The notes beneath the pieces were generated by a model, which was not told where the DNA came from, did no database searches, and saw only the letters and a list, made by a program, of their open reading frames with translations. Shown here piece after piece: positions 1 through 7,240 of a DNA stretch of 53,315 bases. Origin of the DNA: Sporolactobacillus spathodeae (GTDB taxonomy: Bacteria > Bacillota > Bacilli > Bacillales > Sporolactobacillaceae); the NCBI RefSeq assembly GCF_016908935.1, contig NZ_JAFBEV010000021.1, forward strand, positions 1 through 53,315, given 5' to 3'. Position 1 is the stretch's first letter. Each line of letters starts with the position of its first letter. A program made the position numbers and the translations under genes.

Positions 1-93
1 GAATAAAGGAACATGGCTGGAAGTAAGAACAGCGTCCCGATCCATCCTCAGGCGCTAATCCGAATTTAATTCTCCGAGAAACATTTTACACAT

Positions 94-144
94 AGTTATA
101 AATTAATCAATCTATTGTTCGATTGAAACTATCAATTTATAACT
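94..144. repeat. AT-rich nested inverted repeat after the LysR gene
   Basis: Perfect 11-bp arms AGTTATAAATT (94-104) and AATTTATAACT (134-144) enclose a second inverted pair, TCAATC and GATTGA. The structure begins exactly at the stop codon of the regulator gene. There is no T-run after it on the minus strand, so it is a weak terminator candidate. It could instead be an mRNA 3'-end stabiliser. Confidence 0.5.
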
Positions 145-1043
145 CAATAATCTTTCGCAGGTAGACGCAAAGACTTTCTCGCCTCGTCAATCCAATTTCT
201 CGCCGCAAATGATAAACAATGATTCTTTTTCCAAATCATCGACAACCGCCACCTTAACGCCTGTTCTTCAAGAGGTAATGAAATAACTCCTGACAAATCC
301 GCCTTTTCCGCAATACCATTCGGTAATAGTGTAATTCCTAAACCTTTAGAAACAAGTTTCACCATCAGATCACGCTGCGAACTTTGTACAATAATATTCG
401 GATGGAAACCTGCACGTTCACAATTCATTACAATCATCGAACGCAGTGAAAATTCTTCTGGAAAAAGAATAAACGATTCATTCTTCAAGTCGCCTAACTT
501 TAGCTTCTTTTTTTCGCTTAAGGCATTGTTTTCAGGAATTATGGCGCTTAGTGGCTCATCGTGAAAAACAAATCCTTCTATTAATTTCTGATCATAAGGC
601 TCCAGTGTCACGCCGACCTCCACTTTGCCTTCTGCAACTAGATCAGCAACCTTCTTCGCTCCGTGCTCAATAATCTGCAAATCAACATCAGGATACTTTA
701 ATTTAAAATTACGGATAAGATCCGAAAAAAAGTAAACGCCGATCATCGGCGGTAGACCAAGCTGCAGTTTTCCATTCCCGTTCTTTTTCAATTGATCAAG
801 TGTATCAGAAAGATGATCAAAGGATGAAACAATTTTACAGGCTTGGTCATAAACGATTTTCCCGGCATCTGTGAGCGTCACGGTCTTGGCTGAACGGTCG
901 AGTAAGATCACATTCAACTCTTCTTCTATATCTTTAACGATTTTACTAATTGTCGGCTGTGATACGTAAAGCTGATGTGCTGCCTTTGTAAAACTTCTGT
1001 AATTTGCCACTTCGACAAAATAATGGAGATGCTTGATATCCGT
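144..1043 (-). CDS. cidR: LysR-family regulator, CidR/YwbI-like
   Basis: This is a LysR-type transcription factor of about 299 residues. It has an N-terminal winged helix-turn-helix (SFTKAAHQLYVSQPTISK) and a C-terminal ligand-binding domain containing the GLPPMIG segment typical of YwbI/CidR. It is divergent from the cidA/cidB-like genes, the arrangement in which CidR senses acetate/pyruvate metabolism and activates holin-like genes; that role is inferred. The start is odd. A GTG at 1008-1010 has no ribosome site and would cut off the conserved beginning. The normal LysR N-terminus (DIKHLHYFVEV) is encoded upstream, behind AGGAG at 1054-1058, where the best-placed codon is ACG (1041-1043) and an in-frame TGA lies at 1050-1052. 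The start is therefore a rare ACG, or an ATG altered by a mutation or a sequencing error. Confidence 0.85.
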   Translation of the reverse strand, partial: TDIKHLHYFVEVANYRSFTKAAHQLYVSQPTISKIVKDIEEELNVILLDRSAKTVTLTDAGKIVYDQACKIVSSFDHLSDTLDQLKKNGNGKLQLGLPPMIGVYFFSDLIRNFKLKYPDVDLQIIEHGAKKVADLVAEGKVEVGVTLEPYDQKLIEGFVFHDEPLSAIIPENNALSEKKKLKLGDLKNESFILFPEEFSLRSMIVMNCERAGFHPNIIVQSSQRDLMVKLVSKGLGITLLPNGIAEKADLSGVISLPLEEQALRWRLSMIWKKNHCLSFAARNWIDEARKSLRLPAKDY

Positions 1044-1094
1044 AAGCGCTCAGCTCCTATTCATTGTTTGAATAGCTATCATGCTTTATTTCTA

Positions 1095-1124
1095 TTGTAC
1101 CTTCAGCCGTTCCTTTTGTATAAT
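1095..1124 (+). promoter_or_regulatory. Candidate sigma-A promoter for cidAB-like genes
   Basis: TTGTAC (1095-1100) and a perfect TATAAT (1119-1124) are separated by 18 bp. They lie about 55 bp upstream of the first holin-like gene, in the divergent region where a LysR activator would bind. Confidence 0.55.
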
Positions 1125-1178
1125 ACATTGTGACAAAAATCACGTCACACTTTTGTAAAAAAGAAGGGTCCATCAGTT

Positions 1179-1556
1179 TTGAAAAAAATATTTACTTTAG
1201 TCATGGAAGTAATGATTCTCTATCTTTTCGCAATCGCCGGCAATTTCATCGCCTGGCTGTTTCACTTGCCAATCTCCGGCAGTATCATTGGCTTATTCAT
1301 CGTACTTATTCTCCTTCGTTTTCATTTATTGAACTTGTCGTTAATCGAAAATGGGGCTGCGTTCTTAATGTCCGAAATGCTCCTGTTCTTCGTGCCTTCC
1401 GCGGTGGCAATCATTCAATACAAAGAGCAAATTCTACAACACGGTTCTCAATTTCTAATCGTGATTGTGCTCAGTACAATCACGGTAATGGTTATAACTG
1501 GTTTGGTTGCCCAGTATTACATCCGCAAATGGGCCGTTAAAAAAGGAGAGATTTAA
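1179..1556 (+). CDS. CidA/LrgA-family holin-like membrane protein
   Basis: The 125-residue protein has about four hydrophobic segments and the LrgA/CidA signature region (LPISGSIIGLFIVL near residues 31-44). Family members form small membrane oligomers compared to holins and influence murein hydrolase release or pyruvate/overflow-acid transport, together with the LrgB/CidB partner encoded 3 bp downstream. The start is TTG at 1179, preceded by AGAAGGG at 1161-1167; an internal ATG at 1204 would truncate the first membrane segment. Control by the divergent LysR protein is inferred from the layout. Confidence 0.88.
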   Translation: MKKIFTLVMEVMILYLFAIAGNFIAWLFHLPISGSIIGLFIVLILLRFHLLNLSLIENGAAFLMSEMLLFFVPSAVAIIQYKEQILQHGSQFLIVIVLSTITVMVITGLVAQYYIRKWAVKKGEI

Positions 1557-1559
1557 TAG

Positions 1560-2243
1560 ATGTTCGCCATTATATCAAGTATTTTTTTAACAATAGTTGT
1601 TTATATTCTTTCAAAGAAAATGTATAAAAAAACAAAAATCGCTTTGCTCTCGCCACTGCTTATTGCGCCATGTATTATTTCGTCGCTACTTGTTGGTCTG
1701 CATATCGATTATAACGATTATGACCGTGGCGGCCGCTATTTGAGCAATCTACTGCAACCTGCTGTCGTTGGCTTTGCTGTTCCATTGTACAAATATCGGA
1801 ACGTCCTGAAGAAATACTTGAAAGTCATTGCTGTTAGCATGACAACCGGTGTAGTTGTCGCATTGGTTAGCTGTGGTATTTTCAGTCATATAGTCCGGCT
1901 ACAGAACACCTATCTGCTTAGCTTACTGCCGCGGTCGATTACGACACCAATCGCCATGGCTGTCTCGTTTGATATTGGTGGCATGCCGACTATGACAGCC
2001 ATTTTTGTTATCGTCACCGGTCTTTCCGGCTTGATTCTCGGTCCGCTTGTCATTAAATATTTGCGGATTAAGGAAAAACTGGCTCGTGGCTTGCTGCTTG
2101 GAATGGGCGCACACGGTGCGGGTACATCAAAAGCGCTTGAATTTGGTACTGAAGAAGGCGCTGCTGCAAGTCTTGCTATGGTTCTCGCAGCCATCTTCAC
2201 GTTAATCTTTGCGCCGATCCTAACGCCTCTGGTTCTTCTGTAA
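1560..2243 (+). CDS. CidB/LrgB-family membrane protein
   Basis: The 227-residue polytopic membrane protein has the LrgB family core: a conserved PRSITTPIA region near residue 123 and a GMGAHGAGTSKA motif near residue 183. LrgB/CidB proteins act with a CidA/LrgA protein in autolysis control or export/uptake of small metabolites. It begins 3 bp after the cidA-like stop behind AAGGAGAG, so the two genes are translationally coupled. A hairpin terminator follows about 100 bp later. Length is normal and nothing is missing. Confidence 0.9.
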   Translation: MFAIISSIFLTIVVYILSKKMYKKTKIALLSPLLIAPCIISSLLVGLHIDYNDYDRGGRYLSNLLQPAVVGFAVPLYKYRNVLKKYLKVIAVSMTTGVVVALVSCGIFSHIVRLQNTYLLSLLPRSITTPIAMAVSFDIGGMPTMTAIFVIVTGLSGLILGPLVIKYLRIKEKLARGLLLGMGAHGAGTSKALEFGTEEGAAASLAMVLAAIFTLIFAPILTPLVLL

Positions 2244-2342
2244 CCACTCGATATGAATATTTGAGCGCTAAATAATCATTGTCTATCTGTTTAAAATTCA
2301 GAAAAAGCGTTCATAATGGAAATATTCTCCCATAACCCATTT

Positions 2343-2390
2343 AAAAGGGCGTCCCAATATCGACTAACGTCGACCTTGAGGCGCCCTTTT
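2343..2390 (+). terminator. Rho-independent terminator of the cidAB-like operon
   Basis: AAAAGGGCG (2343-2351) pairs with CGCCCTTTT (2382-2390), and an inner CGAC/GTCG stem extends the hairpin. The flanking A and T runs make it usable from both directions. Confidence 0.8.
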
Positions 2391-2468
2391 CATTTATTCA
2401 TTTCTCTCCTTACTTACTTTTGGGTTCAGAGCATACGAACCTTCTCAGTATGCTAAACTCGCCTAGAC

Positions 2469-2512
2469 AAAAAGCGAAGGGATTAGCGATAATCGCTAAC
2501 CCCTTCGCTTTT
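2469..2512 (-). terminator. Terminator of the HPr gene
   Basis: A long near-perfect hairpin (AAAAGCGAAGGGATTAGCGAT paired with ATCGCTAACCCCTTCGCTTTT in two blocks) lies 29 bp beyond the ptsH stop. Flanking A/T runs make it bidirectional. It shows that ptsH is monocistronic. Confidence 0.9.
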
Positions 2513-2540
2513 AAATATAACTGGTTTTCCGAAGGACGAC

Positions 2541-2810
2541 TTATTTTTCCTGGCCAATTCCTTGCGCGCTAATTACATTGCCAATTGCCACAACTGCATC
2601 TTCAGCATCTGCACCTTCAGCAGATACAGAGAATTCAGCGCCTTTCATGATTCCCAGGGCCATAACACCCATGATACTCTTCAGGTTGGCTTTTTTGCCG
2701 TTATATTCGATCGAAACATTTGATTCGAATTTGCTTGCTTCGCTTACAAGCACGGTAGCCGGACGAGCATGAATACCAGTTTCATCAGTGACAACAAAAG
2801 TTTTTTCCAT
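2541..2810 (-). CDS. ptsH: Phosphocarrier protein HPr
   Basis: The 89-residue HPr relays phosphate from PEP via enzyme I to the sugar-specific enzymes II of the phosphotransferase system. When phosphorylated on the regulatory serine it is the CcpA co-repressor. The phosphocarrier site TGIHARP (His14 here, family His15) and the regulatory LKSIMG (Ser45, family Ser46) are both intact, so it is HPr and not Crh. ATG at 2808-2810 is chosen over an upstream in-frame codon because GGAGAG lies just ahead of it. Unusually, no enzyme I gene (ptsI) follows; a strong terminator comes instead. Confidence 0.95.
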   Translation of the reverse strand: MEKTFVVTDETGIHARPATVLVSEASKFESNVSIEYNGKKANLKSIMGVMALGIMKGAEFSVSAEGADAEDAVVAIGNVISAQGIGQEK

Positions 2811-2911
2811 TTGATATCTCTCCATTCAAGACAAAATATTTATACAGAAACAACAATAATGTGCTCCTGAATCTACCTAACAAAATTCGACATACTTTTT
2901 ATCACCTAATC

Positions 2912-2940
2912 ATTTTAACATTTATCTTCCGCGCTGTCAT
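2912..2940 (-). promoter_or_regulatory. Candidate sigma-A promoter of ptsH
   Basis: On the minus strand ATGACA (2935-2940) and TAAAAT (2912-2917) are separated by 17 bp. This is about 100 bp upstream of the HPr start and is the best promoter-like pair in that stretch. Confidence 0.5.
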
Positions 2941-2970
2941 GAGAAAATGTGAAATAAATGAGAGCGTTTT

Positions 2971-3001
2971 AGAAAAACTTGGCGAACCAATTCTTTTTTT
3001 G
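2971..3001 (+). repeat. Dispersed TTGGC hairpin repeat, copy 1 (short)
   Basis: AAAAACTTGGCGAACCAATTCTTTT followed by a T-run, in two abutting parts, matches the core hairpin of the repeats near 3160, 8680, 8780 and 29730. A loosely similar segment (CTTGCCGCGGGCG at 3057-3069) may be its far end. The 420-base stretch between ptsH and the next gene otherwise holds nothing recognisable. Confidence 0.6.
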
Positions 3002-3155
3002 TAGGCTTTGTTAAAGTCTATTGTTGTTTTCAATCATATATCTACCCTATGTTCGCTTGCCGCGGGCGTAAAGTGGCCACCAAACACCCCTCGATTGTCA
3101 ATAACTTATAGAATGGGCAGTTGTAATAACAAATATGTATAGCGACACAAAAAGA

Positions 3156-3250
3156 TTAGAAAAACTTGGCGAGCCAAGTCTTTTGAAAAGTGGTGAAGCC
3201 TTAGTTTTTCTTATACTTAATTCCTTTGTAATCTTTATACTTTCTTAACG
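3156..3250 (+). repeat. Dispersed TTGGC hairpin repeat, copy 2
   Basis: The core palindrome ACTTGGC-GA-GCCAAGT is followed by a region nearly identical to 8701-8766 (shared blocks CCTTAGTTTTTCT and CTTAATTCCTTTG in the same order and spacing). It lies in the intergenic space between ptsH and the 3D-domain gene. Confidence 0.8.
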
Positions 3251-3255
3251 CACAA

Positions 3256-3282
3256 AAAAATGCCCGGTTATCCCGGACACTT
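3256..3282 (-). terminator. Terminator of the 3D-domain protein gene
   Basis: On the minus strand GTCCGG-loop-CCGGGC is followed by ATTTTTTTG just past the stop codon. The stem is short but the T-run is good. Confidence 0.6.
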
Positions 3283-3287
3283 CGCCT

Positions 3288-3647
3288 TTAAAATGTGTAG
3301 ACATTGATCTTAACAGATCTTCTTCCCCATTGGAGTGCTTGATGCTTTGTTTTGAAATGCACATCGATGATCTTCCCTTTAATCCGACCACCTGTGTCCC
3401 GAGCAATTGCTTTACCATAGCCAGGGATGACAACTAAAGAAAACATCGGAATAACACGTGGATCAACCGCAATTACTTTCGCACCCGGGTTTTTATTAAA
3501 ATTAAAGCCAGTAGCAGTGATTCCTTTTTCACAATACGCGGTGGATTGTACCCTAATCGTTTTCACACCTTTTGCAGATGCGTGGGATGCAAAGGGTACG
3601 GAAAAAATAAATGTCGCAATGAGCAAGGCAGTAATTAGTCTTTTCAT
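3288..3647 (-). CDS. Secreted 3D-domain protein (MltA-like fold)
   Basis: The 119-residue protein has an N-terminal signal peptide (basic start, hydrophobic stretch, cleavage near ASA-KG at residues 22-27). A stand-alone 3D domain follows, named for three conserved aspartates: AVDPRVIP, ARDTGG and IIDVHF. The ending WGRRSVKINVY is typical. The domain resembles the catalytic core of lytic transglycosylases/stationary-phase resuscitation factors (YocH, YuiC), which cut peptidoglycan. No LysM or SH3 wall-binding domain is present, so targeting is unclear. ATG follows GAAGG at good spacing. Confidence 0.9.
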   Translation of the reverse strand: MKRLITALLIATFIFSVPFASHASAKGVKTIRVQSTAYCEKGITATGFNFNKNPGAKVIAVDPRVIPMFSLVVIPGYGKAIARDTGGRIKGKIIDVHFKTKHQALQWGRRSVKINVYTF

Positions 3648-3752
3648 AGTTTGGCATACCTTCTTTCCACAGTCTAATCTAACAGAGAAAGATAACAGGC
3701 ATGTATCAAACGCATAGCTATTTGATTACAGCAAAATTACATTTTTCTTTTT

Positions 3753-3866
3753 TTAGCGTCCCTTCGTAGATACGGCGAATCCATTTGCGATAAATACACG
3801 GGGAAAATCCCATGATTTCAAAGACGATACTCTTTCGCACATCGCTGCAAGTTCATTGCAGTCCAT
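3753..3866 (-). CDS. Possible 37-residue small protein
   Basis: A short open frame starts with ATG 18 bp after the stop of the glycosyltransferase gene, behind AAGG at a spacing of 6. The product would contain two cysteines and no signal or membrane segment. No family is recognised. It could be a real small gene, a remnant, or chance. Confidence 0.25.
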   Translation of the reverse strand: MDCNELAAMCERVSSLKSWDFPRVFIANGFAVSTKGR

Positions 3867-3883
3867 GACATACCTTGGCTAAA

Positions 3884-5728
3884 TCATTTGCCATGCGACT
3901 TAAATCTATCCTTGTTGGCTCTAAGTTGATAGAGGCTTCCCTTTGCTGCGAATCGTCCCGCCCATTGGCGTTTCGGAATCAGCTTGCCATGACTTCTGAT
4001 CCATCTACTAACCGGTGTATCATTCATCCCCTTGTTCCCGGGGAAAAAGAAGTAACTTATTTTTCCGCTAGCAACATACCTTTTGAAAGAAACGGTGTTC
4101 AGTATCGGATCGGTTCCATTAAATCCACCGATTGCCATGACGGGTTTTTGCGTTTTTATAATATAGGGGGCGGCTGTTGGCGCATCAGTCGTCGCAAACA
4201 GATAAGCTTTTCTTCCTTCATGTGTCATTAAATAATGAAGCAACTGACCATTCACTTGCGGGATCGGCGCTTTAGAAGTTCTATCCGTATCAGCGAGCTG
4301 CGGTCCTGCTTCCGGCATGATATTGTCTCCCCCGTATAAAGCAGGCGTGAATGACCAATAAGCTGGCGCCAATAATAAAAGACAGAACAAGACAATAGGA
4401 CCAATGCGAAGTGGTCTATCTGCTGCCTTTTGTGGCAAGAGTCGTTTTTCTTTCAAATAAAATGAAACAAACAAAAGAAGTCCGGCGCTTGCAAGGAGCA
4501 GTCCAGCCTTCGGATAATAATAGCTGACATAAACACATTCGATAATGAATGTTGCAGTCAATGAAATCGGCAGAACAAAGGGTCTGAAACCCGTCTTTTG
4601 TTTATAATTTTGAAACATGGTGTAAAAGCCAACAGCGCAAAGCACAGCGAGCGAAGGTGCCAGCATAATGAAATAGTAACGATGAAAAAAGCCAGCAAAA
4701 CTAAAGATAATAAAAGATGGGACAAACCAGAAAAACCAAAAAACAAACGATCGTCCGCTCTTTGTTTGAAACCAAAACTTTCCCTCTTTCTTCCGATAGG
4801 CGATTAATAACGTCGGAATACTCAATAAACCAAGTGGCATCAGCCAGCCAATTTGCGTGCCGTAGCCGACACGGAACAGGCGTAATGGGCTGACTGTGCT
4901 GCTTTCTCCTTGAACAATTTGCGCGTTTCCATTTGCTTGTCCTATTAATCTTTGCGTTCCATTATAACCAAAAGCAAGGTCAGTCACCGAATTCGCTTGA
5001 CTGCTGCCAACATAAGGACGGTGAATAGGTGAAATGGCATCAACGGTTAAAGCCCAGGCAAGCGATAAGACAACCATCAAAAGAATTGCAGGCATCAGCC
5101 GTAACACCTTTTTCCACCATTTCCCCTGAGTGGATAGAAAATAGAAGATCAGAAACGCAGGCAGAACCAAATAGGCTTGCATCATTTTAATGTTAAAACC
5201 AAGTCCGATGAACGCAAAGGCAAGCATCAGCCAGATATTCTGCCGTTTCTCATCATTGACGGATTTAAAAAGAAACAAGGTGGCTGTTAATAAAGTAAAA
5301 ACAAGGATTGAATCCACATTGTTTGTCCGAGAGACCGCAACAGCTACAGGCGTGATTGTCATCAGCAATGCAGCAAGACGCGCAGGAATCACACCGAATG
5401 CTGGCTTCACCAAAAAGTAAATCATCAAGACCGAACCTGTTTCTGCGAGTGCTTGAGGTAGAATCAGTGTCCAGCCATGCACGCCGAATAGCTTGGCAAA
5501 AAGAATCTGTATCCAAAAAGCAAGCGGCGGTTTATCAATAGAAACAAATCCCGCTGGATCAAAAGACGCAAAAAAGAAGTTATGCGCATTTTTCATCATG
5601 CTGATCACAGCAGCCATGTAATATGAATTCACTGTAGAAATCGTCCATATACCTGACAGATCAAGTACAAGTGAGAGAACAACGATTAATATTAAAAAGC
5701 CGTCTTTCTTTTTTAATAGTTGTTGCAC
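3884..5728 (-). CDS. GT39-type membrane glycosyltransferase, YkcB/YycA-like
   Basis: The 614-residue integral membrane protein has about 12 hydrophobic segments. Its N-terminal region has NSYY (34-37), FFFASFDPAGF and DKPP (65-68), which mark the YkcB/YycA branch of the PMT/ArnT (GT39) superfamily. Members move a sugar from a polyprenyl-phosphate carrier to an acceptor outside the membrane; the acceptor is unknown here. A soluble C-terminal domain (about 480-610) follows. The start is GTG (5726-5728) behind GAGG at 5737-5740. The usual partner, a polyprenyl-phosphate glycosyltransferase (YkcC/CsbB type), is not adjacent, so the donor must be made elsewhere. Confidence 0.88.
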   Translation of the reverse strand: MQQLLKKKDGFLILIVVLSLVLDLSGIWTISTVNSYYMAAVISMMKNAHNFFFASFDPAGFVSIDKPPLAFWIQILFAKLFGVHGWTLILPQALAETGSVLMIYFLVKPAFGVIPARLAALLMTITPVAVAVSRTNNVDSILVFTLLTATLFLFKSVNDEKRQNIWLMLAFAFIGLGFNIKMMQAYLVLPAFLIFYFLSTQGKWWKKVLRLMPAILLMVVLSLAWALTVDAISPIHRPYVGSSQANSVTDLAFGYNGTQRLIGQANGNAQIVQGESSTVSPLRLFRVGYGTQIGWLMPLGLLSIPTLLIAYRKKEGKFWFQTKSGRSFVFWFFWFVPSFIIFSFAGFFHRYYFIMLAPSLAVLCAVGFYTMFQNYKQKTGFRPFVLPISLTATFIIECVYVSYYYPKAGLLLASAGLLLFVSFYLKEKRLLPQKAADRPLRIGPIVLFCLLLLAPAYWSFTPALYGGDNIMPEAGPQLADTDRTSKAPIPQVNGQLLHYLMTHEGRKAYLFATTDAPTAAPYIIKTQKPVMAIGGFNGTDPILNTVSFKRYVASGKISYFFFPGNKGMNDTPVSRWIRSHGKLIPKRQWAGRFAAKGSLYQLRANKDRFKSHGK

Positions 5729-5731
5729 AAT

Positions 5732-5953
5732 TTATGCCTCGTTCCAGATAGTTTCTCTACTTAATAAACAGCATGCGATCGCATCGAGGCGGTCCAAGAT
5801 AAGTGTTGCGTGACCGCGTAAGGATCTCTTCATTGCGATCCATTCGCGCGTTGTGCCGATACGAATGACGTACCTTTTAAAGCTGCTGTGATCTGGATAA
5901 CACCTTAATGCTTCTGATCGACAGTTGTCGCATTCAAATCTAACTATATAAAA
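5732..5953 (-). pseudogene. Open frame without a start codon, possible gene remnant
   Basis: A 73-codon open frame runs directly into the ribosome site of the glycosyltransferase gene. It contains a CDNC pair near its beginning and further cysteines (RCYP, AIACC). No ATG, GTG or TTG occurs before the internal ATG, which would leave only 33 residues. The frame is uninterrupted from a TGA at 5954-5956 to TAA at 5732-5734. It may be the 3' part of a decayed gene. No family is recognised. Confidence 0.35.
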
Positions 5954-6047
5954 TCAAGAATAAGCCTGTCATTGGAATCTGATGAATTCTTTATAAATTT
6001 ACGATGAGAATTTGCTAATGAAAGCCTAGAAACGGAGGTGCTCAGAG

Positions 6048-6146
6048 ATGAAAAGGATTATCGCTCGTATTCAGAGGAAATGCAACAGCCAATGGAAAGT
6101 ACGATTCTCAGCCTTTTTTCGCTTACATCGTTTCATTCAAATCTGA
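6048..6146 (+). CDS. Possible 32-residue small ORF ahead of the AraC gene
   Basis: ATG at 6048 follows a strong GGAGGTG (6034-6040) with 7-bp spacing. The product would be short, basic and arginine/phenylalanine rich, with no recognised family. It precedes the AraC-type regulator by about 80 bp and could be a leader peptide, or a fragment of an older gene, because another frame across the same bases is also open. Confidence 0.3.
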   Translation: MKRIIARIQRKCNSQWKVRFSAFFRLHRFIQI

Positions 6147-6224
6147 ACATCGCAATTTTGGAACAGCATCGTTGACCATCTCTTGTTACACTTGTTTTAC
6201 CGAATGGTTGGAGGGAATTGTTCG

Positions 6225-7118
6225 ATGGACATGGTTACTATTTTGCAGGACATTTTGGAATATGTTGACGAACATATCACAGATGCGATTAACCCAGACA
6301 GTTTAGCAGCGCATGCTGGCTTTTCCACCTGGCATTTCTGCCGTGTATTCCAATGGGGGGTTGGTTATTCGGTGATGGTCTATGTACGGAACCGCCGGCT
6401 TGCCTTTGCGGCACACGAACTCAGTTCCGGCCAGCGTATTGTCGATCTCTCGATGAAATACGGTTTTGAAACGCATTCGGGTTTCAGCAAGGCCTTTCGC
6501 CGTTATTACGGCTGTTCCCCAGCGACCTACCGTTTGCATGCACAAGGCGCTCGCCCCCTCCCGCCAGACCTGACGCTCACAAACAAATACTTGATTGGAG
6601 GCATTATTTTGGAACCAAAATTTGTGACACAACCCGCAGTGAAACTTGTTGGTTTTGCCCTCAAAACAAACAATTCAAATGGAGAAAACAGTCAGGCCAT
6701 TCCAGATTTTTGGCAGGACTATATGCATCATGGGAAGATGGAAAGCCTTCACGCCGAACGTTTTATTAAAAATCATGATGAGTATGGCGCGTGCTTTCCG
6801 GAAGACCCGGAGACTGGGGAATTTGACTATGTCATCGGTGTTGAACCGAAGGATGGCGCAGCAATCCCGAACAACTATCATGTTTGTGAGCTTCCAGCCG
6901 CAAACTATGCAGTATTTTCAACACCTCCCTGCAACGCTGAGAATTTTGTTCCTACTATTCAAGGGACATGGAATTACATATTCAATGAGTGGTTTCCGCA
7001 ATCTGGTTACGAATATGCGCCAAAGGGTGCCGACTTTGAAAAGTACGATGACCGCTGCATGACAGAAGCCGGGAAAGTATGCGACATCTATATCCCCGTT
7101 GTAAAAAAGCAACTATAA
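6225..7118 (+). CDS. AraC-family regulator with GyrI-like effector domain
   Basis: The 297-residue protein has an N-terminal AraC/XylS DNA-binding domain with two helix-turn-helix motifs (residues about 8-105, ending in GCSPATYR). A C-terminal GyrI-like/SOUL-type small-molecule-binding domain follows (about 130-295). This Rob/BmrR-like arrangement is typical of regulators that answer to drugs or amphipathic ligands. The start is ATG 6225 behind GGAGGG (6210-6215); the longer TTG start at 6183 has no such site. A strong terminator follows, so it is a single-gene unit. Targets cannot be read from the sequence. Confidence 0.9.
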   Translation: MDMVTILQDILEYVDEHITDAINPDSLAAHAGFSTWHFCRVFQWGVGYSVMVYVRNRRLAFAAHELSSGQRIVDLSMKYGFETHSGFSKAFRRYYGCSPATYRLHAQGARPLPPDLTLTNKYLIGGIILEPKFVTQPAVKLVGFALKTNNSNGENSQAIPDFWQDYMHHGKMESLHAERFIKNHDEYGACFPEDPETGEFDYVIGVEPKDGAAIPNNYHVCELPAANYAVFSTPPCNAENFVPTIQGTWNYIFNEWFPQSGYEYAPKGADFEKYDDRCMTEAGKVCDIYIPVVKKQL

Positions 7119-7143
7119 AAGCTTCCGGATCAATCCATTGATA

Positions 7144-7181
7144 CAAAAAACGGATACCTCCATTTAGGGGTATCCGTTTTT
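7144..7181. terminator. Bidirectional terminator between AraC and aminotransferase genes
   Basis: AAAACGGATACC pairs with GGTATCCGTTTT, with A-run and T-run on both sides. It lies between two converging genes and can serve both. Confidence 0.9.
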
Positions 7182-7240
7182 GCACTTGGTATGGAGCCTT
7201 CACATCACATAAAAAGGCTACGCTCTCTTAAAATAAAAAA

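Noticed and set aside
1130-1540. Plus-strand open frame of 136 codons overlapping the CidA-like gene
   Set aside because: The overlapping frame clearly encodes a CidA/LrgA protein with a ribosome site; this one has no family features.
2541-2810. Crh instead of HPr
   Set aside because: The His of TGIHARP is present; Crh lacks it.
2950-2975. Catabolite-responsive element near TGAGAGCGTTTTAG
   Set aside because: The 3' half does not match the cre consensus well enough and it is far from a likely promoter.
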